A DNA stretch of 64,000 nt from Leucobacter sp. L43. Lineage in GTDB: Bacteria > Actinomycetota > Actinomycetes > Actinomycetales > Microbacteriaceae. Below the pieces are notes generated by a model. That model was given only the letters and a program-made list of their open reading frames with translations, was not told where the DNA came from and ran no database searches. The translations under genes and the position numbers were made by a program. Location: contig NZ_JAENJG010000002.1 of the NCBI RefSeq assembly GCF_016597785.1, positions 186,001 through 250,000 of the forward strand, in the 5' to 3' direction. Shown here in pieces: positions 9,227-18,082 of this stretch. Numbering within the stretch: the first letter of the stretch is position 1; every line of letters begins with the position of its first letter.

Positions 9227-10699
9227 TCAGGCGCGGGTCGGCTCGGCGATGGCGAGGAGCGAGGTCAGGAGGTCTTCGTTGAAGGTGCTTGATCGTGGGA
9301 CGTCGACGAGCCGATCGCCCAGCATCGTGTAGGCGCGGTCGCAGAGGCTCGCGATCTCGTCGGACTCGCTCGACGCCACGAGGACTGCTGCGCCGCGGGC
9401 GGCGGCGGCTCGCGTCGCTTCGACGATGTCGAGCTTCGCGCCGACATCGACGCCCTGCGTGGGCTGCGAGAGGATCAGCAGCGCGGGTTGGGCGGGGTAC
9501 AGCCACCGAGCGAGCAGATGCTTCTGCCGGTTGCCGCCTGAGAACTGCGAGATCTCGGCATCGGCCGAGGGGCCGCGGATGTCGAGGGCGCTGCGGGCGC
9601 GCTCATAGACCTCAGCACCCGATTTCGCCGATACCCACCATCCACGAGCCGCGCCTGCCGAGTGCCACGGGAGCATGACGTTGTCGAGCGCGGTTTCAGA
9701 GGCGATGAGTCCTTCGGTGTCGCGATCGGGTGGGACGAAGAAGACGCCGCGCTTGATGGCTTGCGCCGGTGAGGCGAAGCGCACGGGCGCCCCGCCCAGC
9801 GTGTAGGGCTGCGGAGTCTTGGCCGCCCCCGCGAGCTGCGCCGCGATGTCGAACTGCTCGCCGCCGGCCATGCCGAACAGGCCGACGACCTCCCCGGCGC
9901 GTGCGCGAACGGCTCCGCCCGGAGTGTCGATCGCGACGACCTCGTCGCCGGGTGCGACGTGGGTGAAATCGAGCGAGCGCAAGTCGGGAACGAGCGCATC
10001 CGCGAGCTTCGCCGGCGTGAAGTCGCTCGACGGTCCGTCCACGACGAGACGCCCGCCGCGAAGCACCACGATGCGCGTGCACACCTCCATGATGTCTGGC
10101 AGGCGATGCGAGACGTAGACGACGGCGATGCCGCGCTGCGCGAAGCCTCTGATGAGGTCGTGCAGCGCATCGGTCTCGGCCCGGCCGAGCGCTGCGGTTG
10201 GCTCGTCGAGCAGGAGCACCTTCATCTCGCCCGAGAGCATGCCGCGTGCGATATCCACGAGCTGCCGTTCACCGAGTCCGAGCGCTTCGACCGGGATCTC
10301 GAGCGGAATGTCGGCCCCGACGGCCGCGAGCGCCTGGCGTGCCTGGGCCCGCCGCTCCGCGACCCGGGGAGCTCTGCGTGCGAGAAAGAGGTTCTCGAGC
10401 ACCGACATGTTCGGGGCGAGCGCAGGTTCCTGATGGATGACGGTCACTCCGTGCTGGGCGGCCTCGCGCGGGGTCAGCCGCTTGTCGATGCGTGCGCCGT
10501 CGATGCTGAACGCTCCGCTGCTCGCATCGATCACGCCCGTGGTCACGTTGAAGAGCGTGCTCTTGCCAGCGCCGTTGTGGCCGAGCAGTCCGACGATCTC
10601 GCCGGGGGCGATCGCGAACGTGATGTCTTCGAGTGCGCGTGTCGCACCGAAGTCGACGGTCACGCCGGTGTACTCGAGCCGATACTGATGGTCGACCAT
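9227..10699 (-). CDS. Double-domain ABC transporter ATPase, RbsA/XylG type
   Basis: The 490-aa protein has two nucleotide-binding domains. The first is complete, with Walker A GHNGAGKST, the signature-like LGLGERQLVDIARG and Walker B VLLLDEPTA. The second has a degenerate Walker A, SGGNRQKHLLARWL in the signature position and LLILSQPTQGVDVG, where Ser-Gln replaces the usual Asp-Glu of Walker B, so it may not hydrolyse ATP. The ATG at 10699 has GAGAGGA 9 nt upstream. It lies between the binding-protein and permease genes. Confidence 0.9.
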   Translation of the reverse strand: MVDHQYRLEYTGVTVDFGATRALEDITFAIAPGEIVGLLGHNGAGKSTLFNVTTGVIDASSGAFSIDGARIDKRLTPREAAQHGVTVIHQEPALAPNMSVLENLFLARRAPRVAERRAQARQALAAVGADIPLEIPVEALGLGERQLVDIARGMLSGEMKVLLLDEPTAALGRAETDALHDLIRGFAQRGIAVVYVSHRLPDIMEVCTRIVVLRGGRLVVDGPSSDFTPAKLADALVPDLRSLDFTHVAPGDEVVAIDTPGGAVRARAGEVVGLFGMAGGEQFDIAAQLAGAAKTPQPYTLGGAPVRFASPAQAIKRGVFFVPPDRDTEGLIASETALDNVMLPWHSAGAARGWWVSAKSGAEVYERARSALDIRGPSADAEISQFSGGNRQKHLLARWLYPAQPALLILSQPTQGVDVGAKLDIVEATRAAAARGAAVLVASSESDEIASLCDRAYTMLGDRLVDVPRSSTFNEDLLTSLLAIAEPTRA

Positions 10700-10730
10700 G
10701 CGGGGGTCCTCTCGTCGCACGCTACGGGGT

Positions 10731-10766
10731 CATCGGGGCGCACCTCGGCCTCTGGGCGCCCCGATG
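10731..10766 (-). terminator. Intra-operon hairpin between binding-protein and ATPase genes
   Basis: An 11-bp perfect stem, CATCGGGGCGC (10731-10741) with GCGCCCCGATG (10756-10766), has a 14-nt loop. It lies 7 nt past the stop of the binding-protein gene and 32 nt before the ATPase start. It probably stabilises the upstream message or reduces read-through. Confidence 0.7.
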
Positions 10767-10772
10767 GGAGTA

Positions 10773-11759
10773 CTACTGGTTCGCGAGCAGGAAGTCCTCT
10801 GCGTTCTCGCTCGTGACCTCCGTGACCGGAACGGACTGATCCTCCACGGGTTCGCCCTCCGCCGCGTCGACGAGCATCTGCGCGTTCGCTTCGGCGAGCT
10901 GTCGTGCCGGGGCGATGTACGCGTACCGCCAGAACGAATCCGGCTCCATGATGACCTCGAGTTCGGCGTCCGTCGCATCGAGGTTGAGCAGGAGCATGCT
11001 GTCGTCGGTGGGCGAGACCCCCGAGTCGGTGAGCGCCTGGTAGGCCCCGAGCGCCGGGTCGTTGGCGATGGCGAGCCAGACCTTCGTGTCGGGGGCCGCG
11101 TTGAGCTGATTCTGCACGGCGGCGTACCCGTCGTCGAGGCTCAGTACCTTGTGCTCGGTGATGTCGAGATTGAGATCGGCCGCGTCGAGGGCGTCGAGCA
11201 TGCCCTGGCCGCGGAGCCGCCCGAGATCGGTGTCGGGCCAGCCGAGGAAGGCGACGTCGACTTTCTCGTCGCCGTAGGTCTCCGCGATCCATTCAGCGGC
11301 CTTCTCGCCGGCCTTCTTGCCATCGGCCTCGTGATCGAGGGTGACGGCCGCCGTCACGCCATCCCACGTGCTGCCGTAGCCGAGGATCGGGATGCCGGCG
11401 TCGGTCGCCTGCGTCGTGACTGCGACCATCGCGTCCGACTGCACGGGGTACCCCATGATCGCCTTGATGTCGCCTCGGACGAGCCACGACTCCCAATCCT
11501 GCACCTGTGTCTGGGCATTCCACTTGGGGTCGTCGGTCACGAATTCGTAGCCGGCGTCGGTCACGATCGTCTCCATGAAGGGGAGCATGTCGTTCCAGAT
11601 CTGGATGTCGAGACCGGCGAAGCTCATCGCGACGGCGCCCTTCGCCTCGGACCCGGATGACGCGTCGCCTCCGGTGCTGTCTGAAGTGCATCCGCTCAGT
11701 GCGAGCGCTGCGGCAGCCGCGAGTGCGACGCCGCCGGATAGTGCACGGGTGCGTTTCAT
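10773..11759 (-). CDS. ABC transporter substrate-binding lipoprotein, RbsB-like
   Basis: The 328-aa product has a signal peptide ending in lipobox LSGC, an acidic Ser/Gly linker and a type-1 periplasmic-binding fold of the sugar-binding class (Peripla_BP_4 kind). Aromatic residues such as IQIWND and WESWLVRGD may line the ligand site. The ligand could be a sugar, polyol or amine derivative and is not determinable here. GAAGGAG precedes the ATG at 11759. It heads a three-gene importer operon transcribed away from the deacetylase-like gene. Confidence 0.9.
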   Translation of the reverse strand: MKRTRALSGGVALAAAAALALSGCTSDSTGGDASSGSEAKGAVAMSFAGLDIQIWNDMLPFMETIVTDAGYEFVTDDPKWNAQTQVQDWESWLVRGDIKAIMGYPVQSDAMVAVTTQATDAGIPILGYGSTWDGVTAAVTLDHEADGKKAGEKAAEWIAETYGDEKVDVAFLGWPDTDLGRLRGQGMLDALDAADLNLDITEHKVLSLDDGYAAVQNQLNAAPDTKVWLAIANDPALGAYQALTDSGVSPTDDSMLLLNLDATDAELEVIMEPDSFWRYAYIAPARQLAEANAQMLVDAAEGEPVEDQSVPVTEVTSENAEDFLLANQ

Positions 11760-11833
11760 GAGTTGACTCCTTCGTCGGGGTGCTCGGAGGGCACCGGCGC
11801 CCTCCGTTGTCGAGCCGACCCTGGCCCGCAGCG

Positions 11834-11915
11834 TCACTATGACAACACGTTTGAATCCCTAAAGTCAACGGGAAGAGTGTTTCATTTATGTTTCGACATT
11901 CAAATGGTGCATTTG
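11834..11915. promoter_or_regulatory. AT-rich divergent control region with nested palindromes
   Basis: This stretch between the transporter operon and the deacetylase gene is far more AT-rich than its surroundings. It contains TTTGAAT (11850-11856) mirrored by ATTCAAA (11898-11904), and a perfect palindrome CAAATG-gtg-CATTTG at 11901-11915. On the minus strand TTGACT (complement of 11863-11868) is a -35-like hexamer and CATAGT (complement of 11836-11841) a -10-like one, but their 21-nt spacing is long. These look like operator sites for a dimeric regulator. Confidence 0.55.
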
Positions 11916-12011
11916 TTTGTGGATCGTGAATTCTTGAGGCTATGGTGGGGGCCATCGGGACGCAGCGCCATCGGGCGCGGATCGCCGAGCGAAGCTGGAA
12001 GGACAACCGCA

Positions 12012-13145
12012 ATGGAGCGCAGGACCGGATACGTCTGGCACGAACGATACGCATGGCACGACACCGGCACGCACGCCGGCATCTACCCCTCCGGGGGATA
12101 CGTGCAGCCTTACCAGAACTTCGAGAGCCCGGAGTCGAAGGCTCGGTTCGCCGGCCTCGTCGAGGTGTCGGGCCTGTTGGAATCGCTCGTGCGGATCCCT
12201 GCGCGCGAAGTCGATGCGGCGGATCTGCTGCGCGTGCACACTCCGGAGCACGTGGAGCGCATCCGAACGCAATCCGAGCAGGCCGGGGGAGACGCCGGCG
12301 ACGGGTTATCCCCGTTCGGTCGCGGAGGGTACGATCTGGCGCGCCTCGCGGCAGGCGGCACGCTGGTCGCGGCGGAGGCGGTGCTCGACGGCGTCGTCGA
12401 CAACGCGTACGCGCTGGTGCGCCCTCCCGGCCATCATGCGGAACCGGACCAGGGGCGGGGATACTGCCTGTTCGCGAACGTGCCGGTGGCCATCGAGGCG
12501 CTGCGGGCCGCGGGGAAGGTGCAGCGGGTGGCGATCTTCGACTACGACGTGCATCACGGCAACGGTGCGCAGAAGATCTACTGGGATGATCCGAATGTGC
12601 TCACGATCTCGGTGCATCAGGATCGCCTGTTCCCGGTCGACAGCGGACTGGTCGACGAGCAGGGCGCTGGCGCTGGCGCGGGAACGAACATCAATGTGCC
12701 GCTGCCGGCGGGTTCCGGCGACGGCGCCTACTGGTCGGTCGTCGACGAGGTCGCCCGACCGGCGATCATCGCGTTCCAGCCCGATCTCATCCTCGTATCG
12801 AGCGGATTCGACCCGTCGGCGTTCGACCCCCTCGGGCGCATGAGCGTGACCTCGGAAGGCTTCCGCGGGATCGCCGAGCGGTTGCTCGCGATCGCCGATG
12901 AGGCGTGCGGCGGGAGGATCGTCTTCTCCCACGAGGGCGGCTACTCGGCAGTGCACGTCCCGTTCTGCGGCATCGCGGTGCTCGAAGTGCTGAGCGGTGT
13001 GCGCACGGGCGTCGAGGATCCGTTCGCGCTCTCGGTGGGGGGATCGCCGACCCGTGCACTCGCAGACTGGCAGACAGCCGTGATCGAACAGTCCGCGTCA
13101 CTCGCGCGCGCGCTTGGACTCGTGGTCGATCGAGAGGCCGACTGA
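12012..13145 (+). CDS. Class II histone-deacetylase-like amidohydrolase (acetylpolyamine amidohydrolase-like)
   Basis: The 377-aa protein belongs to the zinc-dependent HDAC/acetylpolyamine amidohydrolase superfamily, which removes acyl groups from amines. Visible are the His-His active-site stretch RPPGHHAEPDQGRGYC, the zinc ligands in DYDVHHGNGAQ and SSGFDPSAFDPLG, and HEGGYS. The N-terminus (TGYVWHERYAWHDTGT) is typical of bacterial class II members. GGAAGGA lies 8 nt before the ATG at 12012. It is divergent from an ABC importer and convergent with an Lrp/AsnC regulator, so a link to import of an acetylated amine or related compound is possible but only inferred. Confidence 0.9.
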   Translation: MERRTGYVWHERYAWHDTGTHAGIYPSGGYVQPYQNFESPESKARFAGLVEVSGLLESLVRIPAREVDAADLLRVHTPEHVERIRTQSEQAGGDAGDGLSPFGRGGYDLARLAAGGTLVAAEAVLDGVVDNAYALVRPPGHHAEPDQGRGYCLFANVPVAIEALRAAGKVQRVAIFDYDVHHGNGAQKIYWDDPNVLTISVHQDRLFPVDSGLVDEQGAGAGAGTNINVPLPAGSGDGAYWSVVDEVARPAIIAFQPDLILVSSGFDPSAFDPLGRMSVTSEGFRGIAERLLAIADEACGGRIVFSHEGGYSAVHVPFCGIAVLEVLSGVRTGVEDPFALSVGGSPTRALADWQTAVIEQSASLARALGLVVDREAD

Positions 13146-13202
13146 CCGGGCCGGCGCCTTCGGCCGGATCGATTCGCGCACCGGCGATCAATCCGGTCGG
13201 CC

Positions 13203-13724
13203 TCAGCGCCCGTTCCGCAGCGGGAAGATCGGGCGATGGGTGTGCACCGAGTCGTAGAGGAACGTCTCGATGTGCGATACCCCGCGGATCTCCCGGATCT
13301 GCCGGTTGATGAGCGTGAAGAGCTCGCCGGGCGACGTCGCGTAGACCTCGACGAGGATGCTGAACCTGCCGGAGCCGAGCACGACGTAGCGAACGCCCTC
13401 GAAGGCCGCGATGCGATCGGCTACGGCGTCGATGTCGCCCGACACCTCGATCTGCAGGCTCGCGATACTGCTGAGCCCGACTGCATTCGGGCTCGTCACT
13501 CCGATCACGCGCACGACTCCGCGCTCCTGCAGCCGCTTCACGCGGGCGCGAGCGCCGCCCGGCGTGAGCCCCACCTCGTTCGCGAGGTCGGAGTAGCTCA
13601 TCCGGCCGTCGCGCTCGAGCAGCACGATGAGCTGTTCGTCGAGCTCGTCGAGCACTCCGAACGGCTCGTGGGGCTCGGCCGAGTGGGCTCCATCGTCGGT
13701 CCCGGGCTTGCGCGCTTTCGCCAT
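13203..13724 (-). CDS. Lrp/AsnC family transcriptional regulator
   Basis: The 173-aa protein has a basic N-terminal tail, a winged helix (about residues 25-75, LDELDEQLIVLLERDGRMSY then SDLANEVGLTPGGARARV) and a C-terminal RAM ligand-binding domain. Such proteins sense amino acids or related metabolites and act as dimers or octamers. A GATACT -10 box lies 7 nt before the ATG at 13724, fitting a leaderless mRNA. It is convergent with the deacetylase gene and 51 nt from the end of xseA. It may control the deacetylase/importer block; the palindromes at 11850-11915 are candidate sites. Confidence 0.92.
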   Translation of the reverse strand: MAKARKPGTDDGAHSAEPHEPFGVLDELDEQLIVLLERDGRMSYSDLANEVGLTPGGARARVKRLQERGVVRVIGVTSPNAVGLSSIASLQIEVSGDIDAVADRIAAFEGVRYVVLGSGRFSILVEVYATSPGELFTLINRQIREIRGVSHIETFLYDSVHTHRPIFPLRNGR

Positions 13725-13775
13725 GACATGCAGTATCGCACGCTGAGGCTGGCGGGGATCGTGCTCCTGGTGCTC

Positions 13776-15011
13776 CTAGCGCTCCATCGCCTCGACGTCG
13801 AGGGCGCCACCGGCGAGCGAGAGTCTGATCGGAGCGCCAGCGACCGCTTCCGCGGGGTCGCGGAGCACGGACCCGGCAGCCCCCGAGTCGTCGATGACCT
13901 GCGCGATCGCGTAACCGCGCTCGAGCGTCGCCCGAGGAGAGAGCGCGGCGAGTCGTCCGCGCACGTCGGCGAGCGAGCGCGAGCGGTCCTCGATCGCGCG
14001 GTCGGCGAGTTCCGTGCCGCGAGCGATCCACCGGACGAGCTCCTCGGCGCGCTCGTCGATCAAGCGGTCGGGCGCCGCGAGAACGGGACGGCCGCGCAAC
14101 TGCGCAATGCGATCCGTCTCGTGCGCGAGCAGCTGCCCGAGCCGCGTGGTGAGGCGGGCGCGGGCCTGATCGAGGCCGGCGAGCTCCTCGCCGACGTCGG
14201 GCACGATCCGCTTCGCAGCATCCGTCGGCGTCGATGCGCGCAGATCGGCGACCTCGTCGAGCAACGGGCGATCCGCCTCGTGGCCGATGGCACTCACGAT
14301 CGGGGTCGTCGCCGCGCTCGCCGCACGGATCACGCGCTCGTCGCTGAACGGCAGCAGATTCTGGAAGTCGCCGCCGCCGCGAGCGACGACGATCACTTCG
14401 ATCTCGGGATCCCGGTCGAGCGCCTCGATGCCTGCGGTGACCTCGCCGGCCGCGCGATCCCCCTGGACTGCGGCGTAGTGGATCGTGAACTGCACGCCCG
14501 GCCAGCGGAGCGTCGCGTTGCGGATCACATCTTTCTCCGCGTCGGAATCGCGCCCGGTCACCAGCCCGATGCGGCCGGGGAGGAACGGGAGGCGGCGCTT
14601 GCGGTCGGCGTCGAACAGGCCCTCGGCCTGCAGCTGCCGGCGCAGACGCTCGAGCCGTTCGAGGAGCTCGCCGATGCCGACGTGCGAGATGTCGAAGACC
14701 TGCACCGTGAGCGAGCCGCCCTTGACCCAGAAATTCGGCTTCACGAGGGCGACGACCCGGTCGCCGGGCGAGAACTCGCTCGACAAGCGCTGCGCGACCG
14801 AGCGCCAGACGGTGAAACTGATCGTCGCATCCTGGTGGAGGTCGCGCAGCTTGCCGTACACGTGACCGCCGCGCAGCTGCCACTGCGTGATCTCCCCCTC
14901 GATCCAGACCTGGCCGAGCCGGTCGATCCACGCGGCGATCTTCTCGCTCATCTCTGCGACGGGCCAGGGGGCCTCCCTCGTCGCGGGACCGGTGGAGGGT
15001 GCATCTGCCAT
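13776..15011 (-). CDS. xseA: Exodeoxyribonuclease VII large subunit
   Basis: The 411-aa catalytic subunit has an N-terminal OB-fold ([21 protein letters not shown]) and the XseA nuclease core with [28 protein letters not shown] and [27 protein letters not shown]. The coiled-coil part follows. ATG at 15011 lies 6 nt after a TAGGCT -10 box (complement of 15018-15023), so the mRNA is probably leaderless. It is divergent from ispH across a 74-bp region. xseB, normally adjacent, lies beyond the regulator/deacetylase/transporter block. Confidence 0.95.
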   Translation of the reverse strand: MADAPSTGPATREAPWPVAEMSEKIAAWIDRLGQVWIEGEITQWQLRGGHVYGKLRDLHQDATISFTVWRSVAQRLSSEFSPGDRVVALVKPNFWVKGGSLTVQVFDISHVGIGELLERLERLRRQLQAEGLFDADRKRRLPFLPGRIGLVTGRDSDAEKDVIRNATLRWPGVQFTIHYAAVQGDRAAGEVTAGIEALDRDPEIEVIVVARGGGDFQNLLPFSDERVIRAASAATTPIVSAIGHEADRPLLDEVADLRASTPTDAAKRIVPDVGEELAGLDQARARLTTRLGQLLAHETDRIAQLRGRPVLAAPDRLIDERAEELVRWIARGTELADRAIEDRSRSLADVRGRLAALSPRATLERGYAIAQVIDDSGAAGSVLRDPAEAVAGAPIRLSLAGGALDVEAMER

Positions 15012-15017
15012 GGCACC

Positions 15018-15078
15018 AGCCTAGTTGTCGGCGCCGGCCGCCTCCCCGGCGGAGACGCGCAGGCGGCGGCGGTAGAAT
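15018..15078. promoter_or_regulatory. Divergent leaderless promoters of xseA and ispH
   Basis: The minus-strand -10 box TAGGCT (complement of 15018-15023) is 6 nt from the xseA ATG. The plus-strand -10 box TAGAAT (15073-15078) is 7 nt from the ispH ATG. Both would start transcription at or next to the A of the start codon. I see no Shine-Dalgarno sequence for either gene. Confidence 0.75.
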
Positions 15079-15085
15079 CTGCCTC

Positions 15086-16177
15086 ATGAACGACACCCAG
15101 GTGCGAGACCAGCGCACGATCGGGGCGCCCGTGGTGACGCTCGCGATGCCGCGCATGCGTCGGCAGGCCGGGCGGTTGCGCGATCGGCCCGTGCTGGGCG
15201 AGAAGAAGGTCATTCTCGCGGCGCCGCGCGGATACTGCGCCGGGGTGGATCGCGCGGTCGTGGCGGTCGAGAAGGCCCTCGTGCGCTACGGGGCGCCCGT
15301 CTACGTGCGCAAGCAGATCGTGCACAACGTGCACGTGGTGAACACGCTCGAGAAGATGGGCGCCGTCTTCGTCGAGGAAGTGGACGAGGTGCCGGAGGGA
15401 GCGCACGTCGTCTTCTCCGCGCACGGCGTCTCTCCTGCAGTGGTGAACGAGGCTGCCGACCGTGGTCTGCACGCGATCGACGCCACCTGCCCGCTGGTGA
15501 CGAAAGTGCACCGCGAGGCGGTGCGCTTCGCGAAGCAGGATCTCGAGATCCTGCTCATCGGCCACGACGGCCACGAGGAGGTCGAGGGCACGGCGGGAGA
15601 GGCGCCCGACCGCATCACGATCGTGAACTCGCCCGACGACGTCGACGCGCTCGAGGTGCGGGATCCCGATCGGCTCGTATGGCTCTCGCAGACGACGCTC
15701 TCGGTGGACGAGACGATGGAGACGGTACGCCGCCTGCGCGAACGATTCCCGAACCTGCAGGACCCGCCGAGCGATGACATCTGTTATGCGACGCAGAACC
15801 GTCAGGTCGCGGTCAAGCAGATCGCGCCTCAGGCGGACCTCGTGCTCGTCGTCGGGTCGGAGAACTCGTCGAATTCAGTGCGGCTCAAAGAGGTGGCGCT
15901 GGAATACGGCGCGCGCGCCGCGTACCGCGTGGACTTCGCGAGCGAGGTGCGCCAGGAATGGCTCGACGGGGTGCGGACCGTCGGTGTGACGAGCGGCGCA
16001 TCGGTGCCGGAGGTGCTCGTGCAGGAGCTGCTCGACGACCTCGCCGATGCGGGATACCGCGACGTCGAAGCCGCCGTGACCGCGGAGGAGGACCTCGTGT
16101 TCTCGCTTCCCAAGGAGCTGCGCCAGGACGCGGCGGGCAACCGCGATGCCCGCGCGCTCGGCGGACGCGTGCGCTGA
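15086..16177 (+). CDS. ispH: 4-hydroxy-3-methylbut-2-enyl diphosphate reductase
   Basis: This [4Fe-4S] enzyme performs the last step of the MEP isoprenoid pathway, giving IPP and DMAPP. The 363-aa product has the three cluster cysteines: Cys51 in [11 protein letters not shown], Cys135 in [11 protein letters not shown] and Cys233 in [10 protein letters not shown]. It also has SAHGVSPAV and [22 protein letters not shown] -10 box 7 nt before the ATG at 15086 supports this start and a leaderless mRNA. The first 40 or so residues precede the usual domain start, so a shorter protein is possible. Confidence 0.96.
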   Translation: MNDTQVRDQRTIGAPVVTLAMPRMRRQAGRLRDRPVLGEKKVILAAPRGYCAGVDRAVVAVEKALVRYGAPVYVRKQIVHNVHVVNTLEKMGAVFVEEVDEVPEGAHVVFSAHGVSPAVVNEAADRGLHAIDATCPLVTKVHREAVRFAKQDLEILLIGHDGHEEVEGTAGEAPDRITIVNSPDDVDALEVRDPDRLVWLSQTTLSVDETMETVRRLRERFPNLQDPPSDDICYATQNRQVAVKQIAPQADLVLVVGSENSSNSVRLKEVALEYGARAAYRVDFASEVRQEWLDGVRTVGVTSGASVPEVLVQELLDDLADAGYRDVEAAVTAEEDLVFSLPKELRQDAAGNRDARALGGRVR

Positions 16178-16186
16178 GCACGACTG

Positions 16187-16219
16187 CGGGAGCGCCCGAT
16201 GCTCGATCGGGCGCTCCCG
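16187..16219. terminator. Bidirectional terminator between ispH and DUF6264 genes
   Basis: A 14-bp perfect stem, CGGGAGCGCCCGAT (16187-16200) with ATCGGGCGCTCCCG (16206-16219), has a 5-nt loop. It lies 9 nt past the ispH stop and 7 nt from the end of the convergent gene. Confidence 0.85.
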
Positions 16220-16225
16220 GTCACG

Positions 16226-16990
16226 CTACGGCTGGCTCATCTCCGCGAGCGAGTCGAGCAGCTTCTGCATCGCGTTCGGGTCGGAGGCGGCGGTCATCAG
16301 CTCCGGGACGTTGACGAGCACGACGGTCGACACGATGATCGTGCCGATCACGACGATCGCACCGGCGGTGAGCGGCACCCAGAAGGCGAGCTTGCGCGCG
16401 CGCATGCGCTGGATCGAGAAGATGAGACTCACCGCGAAGATCGCGAAGATCGCGATCGCCGTCACGGTGCCGACGGTGCCGATCCACGACGGGACCGTGA
16501 AGTCCTCGAGCTCGAACGCCGACGCCATCAGGGAGAAGCTCGCCGGAAGGCCCATCATCGAGGCCGCGAAGTTCAGCGAGCCGAACATGCCGAGCACGAG
16601 CAGGATGATCGTGATGACGCGATCCGCGGTACGAGGCTTCTGCTGCGGGGCGCCGCTCGAGTACATCGGGGCCTGCTGCTGCGGAACCGGGTCGCCGGCA
16701 GACTGCGGTGCTGGAGCGCGGTACGGCTCGGGGTCGCGGGTCCCCGATGCGGGCAGTGGGGGAGGCACAGGCGCGACCGCTCCCGCCCCGTCGCCTCGAG
16801 CGCCCAGGTTGTGCGGTACGCCCGTCACCGGAGTGCCCGCGGGGTTGCGCGTGGGCGACGCCTCATTCGGGCGTGCGTCGTCGCTCGTCTCCGGCTTCCA
16901 CTCCCACCCCTCCGGGGCCAGTTCACCGTAGGCCGGGCGCGGGCGATCCGCCGGGCGCGCCTGCGGCGCTTCGTCGTGAGGGAGTGACAC
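16226..16990 (-). CDS. DUF6264 family membrane protein
   Basis: The 254-aa protein has a Pro/Ala-rich, probably disordered cytoplasmic half (about 1-120) including the YGELAPEGWEWKPE motif that I associate with DUF6264. Three or four hydrophobic segments follow from about residue 123 on. Function is unknown. The GTG start overlaps the fbaA stop as TAGTG, so translation is coupled to the aldolase gene. DUF6264 is a label mostly used for Microbacteriaceae proteins, which supports the assignment of the organism. Confidence 0.8.
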   Translation of the reverse strand: MSLPHDEAPQARPADRPRPAYGELAPEGWEWKPETSDDARPNEASPTRNPAGTPVTGVPHNLGARGDGAGAVAPVPPPLPASGTRDPEPYRAPAPQSAGDPVPQQQAPMYSSGAPQQKPRTADRVITIILLVLGMFGSLNFAASMMGLPASFSLMASAFELEDFTVPSWIGTVGTVTAIAIFAIFAVSLIFSIQRMRARKLAFWVPLTAGAIVVIGTIIVSTVVLVNVPELMTAASDPNAMQKLLDSLAEMSQP

Positions 16991-18018
16991 TACGCGCTCA
17001 CCGACTTCCCTGCGGAGCCGAGCTGCTCCGCGGCGACGGCGACGCGCGCCGCCATCGCGGACTCCGTCACCTTGCCCCAGGCGCGCGGATCGTACTGCTT
17101 CTTGTTGCCGACCTCGCCGTCGATCTTGAGCACGCCGTCGTAGTTCTTGAAGAGGTAGTCGGCGAGGGCGCGCGTGAAGGCGTACTGCGTGTCCGTGTCG
17201 ATGTTCATCTTGATGACGCCGTTGCGCACGGCCTCCGCGATCTCCTCGGCGGACGAGCCGGACCCGCCGTGGAAGACGAGATCCAGCGGCTTCTCGCCGA
17301 CGCCGTACTTCGCCTGCAGGCCCTGCTGGATCTCGGCGAGCAGCTCTGGGCGCAGCGAGACCCCGCCCGGCTTGTACACGCCGTGCACGTTGCCGAAAGT
17401 GAGCGCGGTGAGGTAGCGGCCCTGATCGCCGAGGCCGAGGGCCTCGACGGTGGCCACTGCGTCGTCGAGGGTCGTGTAGAGCTGGTCGTTGATCTCGTGG
17501 CTGACGCCGTCTTCTTCACCGCCGACGACGCCGATCTCCACCTCGAGCACCACGTTCATCGCGGAGAGGCGGGGGAGCAGTTCGCGTGCGATCTCGAGGT
17601 TCTCAGGCAGCGGAACGGCCGAGCCGTCCCACATGTGCGACTGGAAGTAGGGCAGCCCGCCCTCGGCGACGCGCGCCTCGCTCGCAGCGACGAGCGGCAG
17701 GAGGAAGTCGTCGAGTGCGTTCTTCGGGCAGTGGTCGGTGTGCAGCGCCACCGTGACGTCGTAGGCCTTCGCGACCTCTTCCGCGTACTTGGCGAACGCG
17801 ATCGCGCCGCCCGCGCGGTTCTTCACCGTGTGCCCCGCGAGATAGTCGGAGCCCCCCGTCGTCACCTGGATGATCCCATCCGACCCCGCTTCGGCGAAGC
17901 CCTGCAGGGCGGCGTTGAGGGTCTGCGAGCTCGAGACGTTGACCGCGGGGAACGCGAACGCTCCGGTCTTCGCGGTGTCGAGCATGGCGGCGTACTGTTC
18001 CGGTGTTGCAACGGGCAT
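16990..18018 (-). CDS. fbaA: Class II fructose-bisphosphate aldolase
   Basis: The zinc enzyme cleaves fructose 1,6-bisphosphate in glycolysis and runs in reverse in gluconeogenesis. The 342-aa product has HTDHC (Asp95, His96), the second zinc region LEVEIGVVGGEEDGV, GNVHGVYKPG, FHGGSGSS and the phosphate-site MNIDTDTQYAF. AAGGAG precedes the ATG at 18018. It is divergent from glpX, which encodes the opposing gluconeogenic phosphatase, and coupled to a DUF6264 gene. Confidence 0.96.
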   Translation of the reverse strand: MPVATPEQYAAMLDTAKTGAFAFPAVNVSSSQTLNAALQGFAEAGSDGIIQVTTGGSDYLAGHTVKNRAGGAIAFAKYAEEVAKAYDVTVALHTDHCPKNALDDFLLPLVAASEARVAEGGLPYFQSHMWDGSAVPLPENLEIARELLPRLSAMNVVLEVEIGVVGGEEDGVSHEINDQLYTTLDDAVATVEALGLGDQGRYLTALTFGNVHGVYKPGGVSLRPELLAEIQQGLQAKYGVGEKPLDLVFHGGSGSSAEEIAEAVRNGVIKMNIDTDTQYAFTRALADYLFKNYDGVLKIDGEVGNKKQYDPRAWGKVTESAMAARVAVAAEQLGSAGKSVSA

Positions 18019-18082
18019 GTGCGCTCCTTGACTTCGTAGGGGTCCGCTTCGTCGCACCAGTCTACGCGGTAGGGTTGCAGCT

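Noticed and set aside
13146-13202. Terminator between the deacetylase and AsnC genes
   Set aside because: CCGGAT and ATCCGG can pair, but the interior is interrupted and alternatives exist; no convincing hairpin.
8137-13775. Target-site duplications marking insertion of the block between xseB and xseA
   Set aside because: The only shared words at the two borders are about 7 nt long, which is expected by chance, and no integrase or transposase is present.
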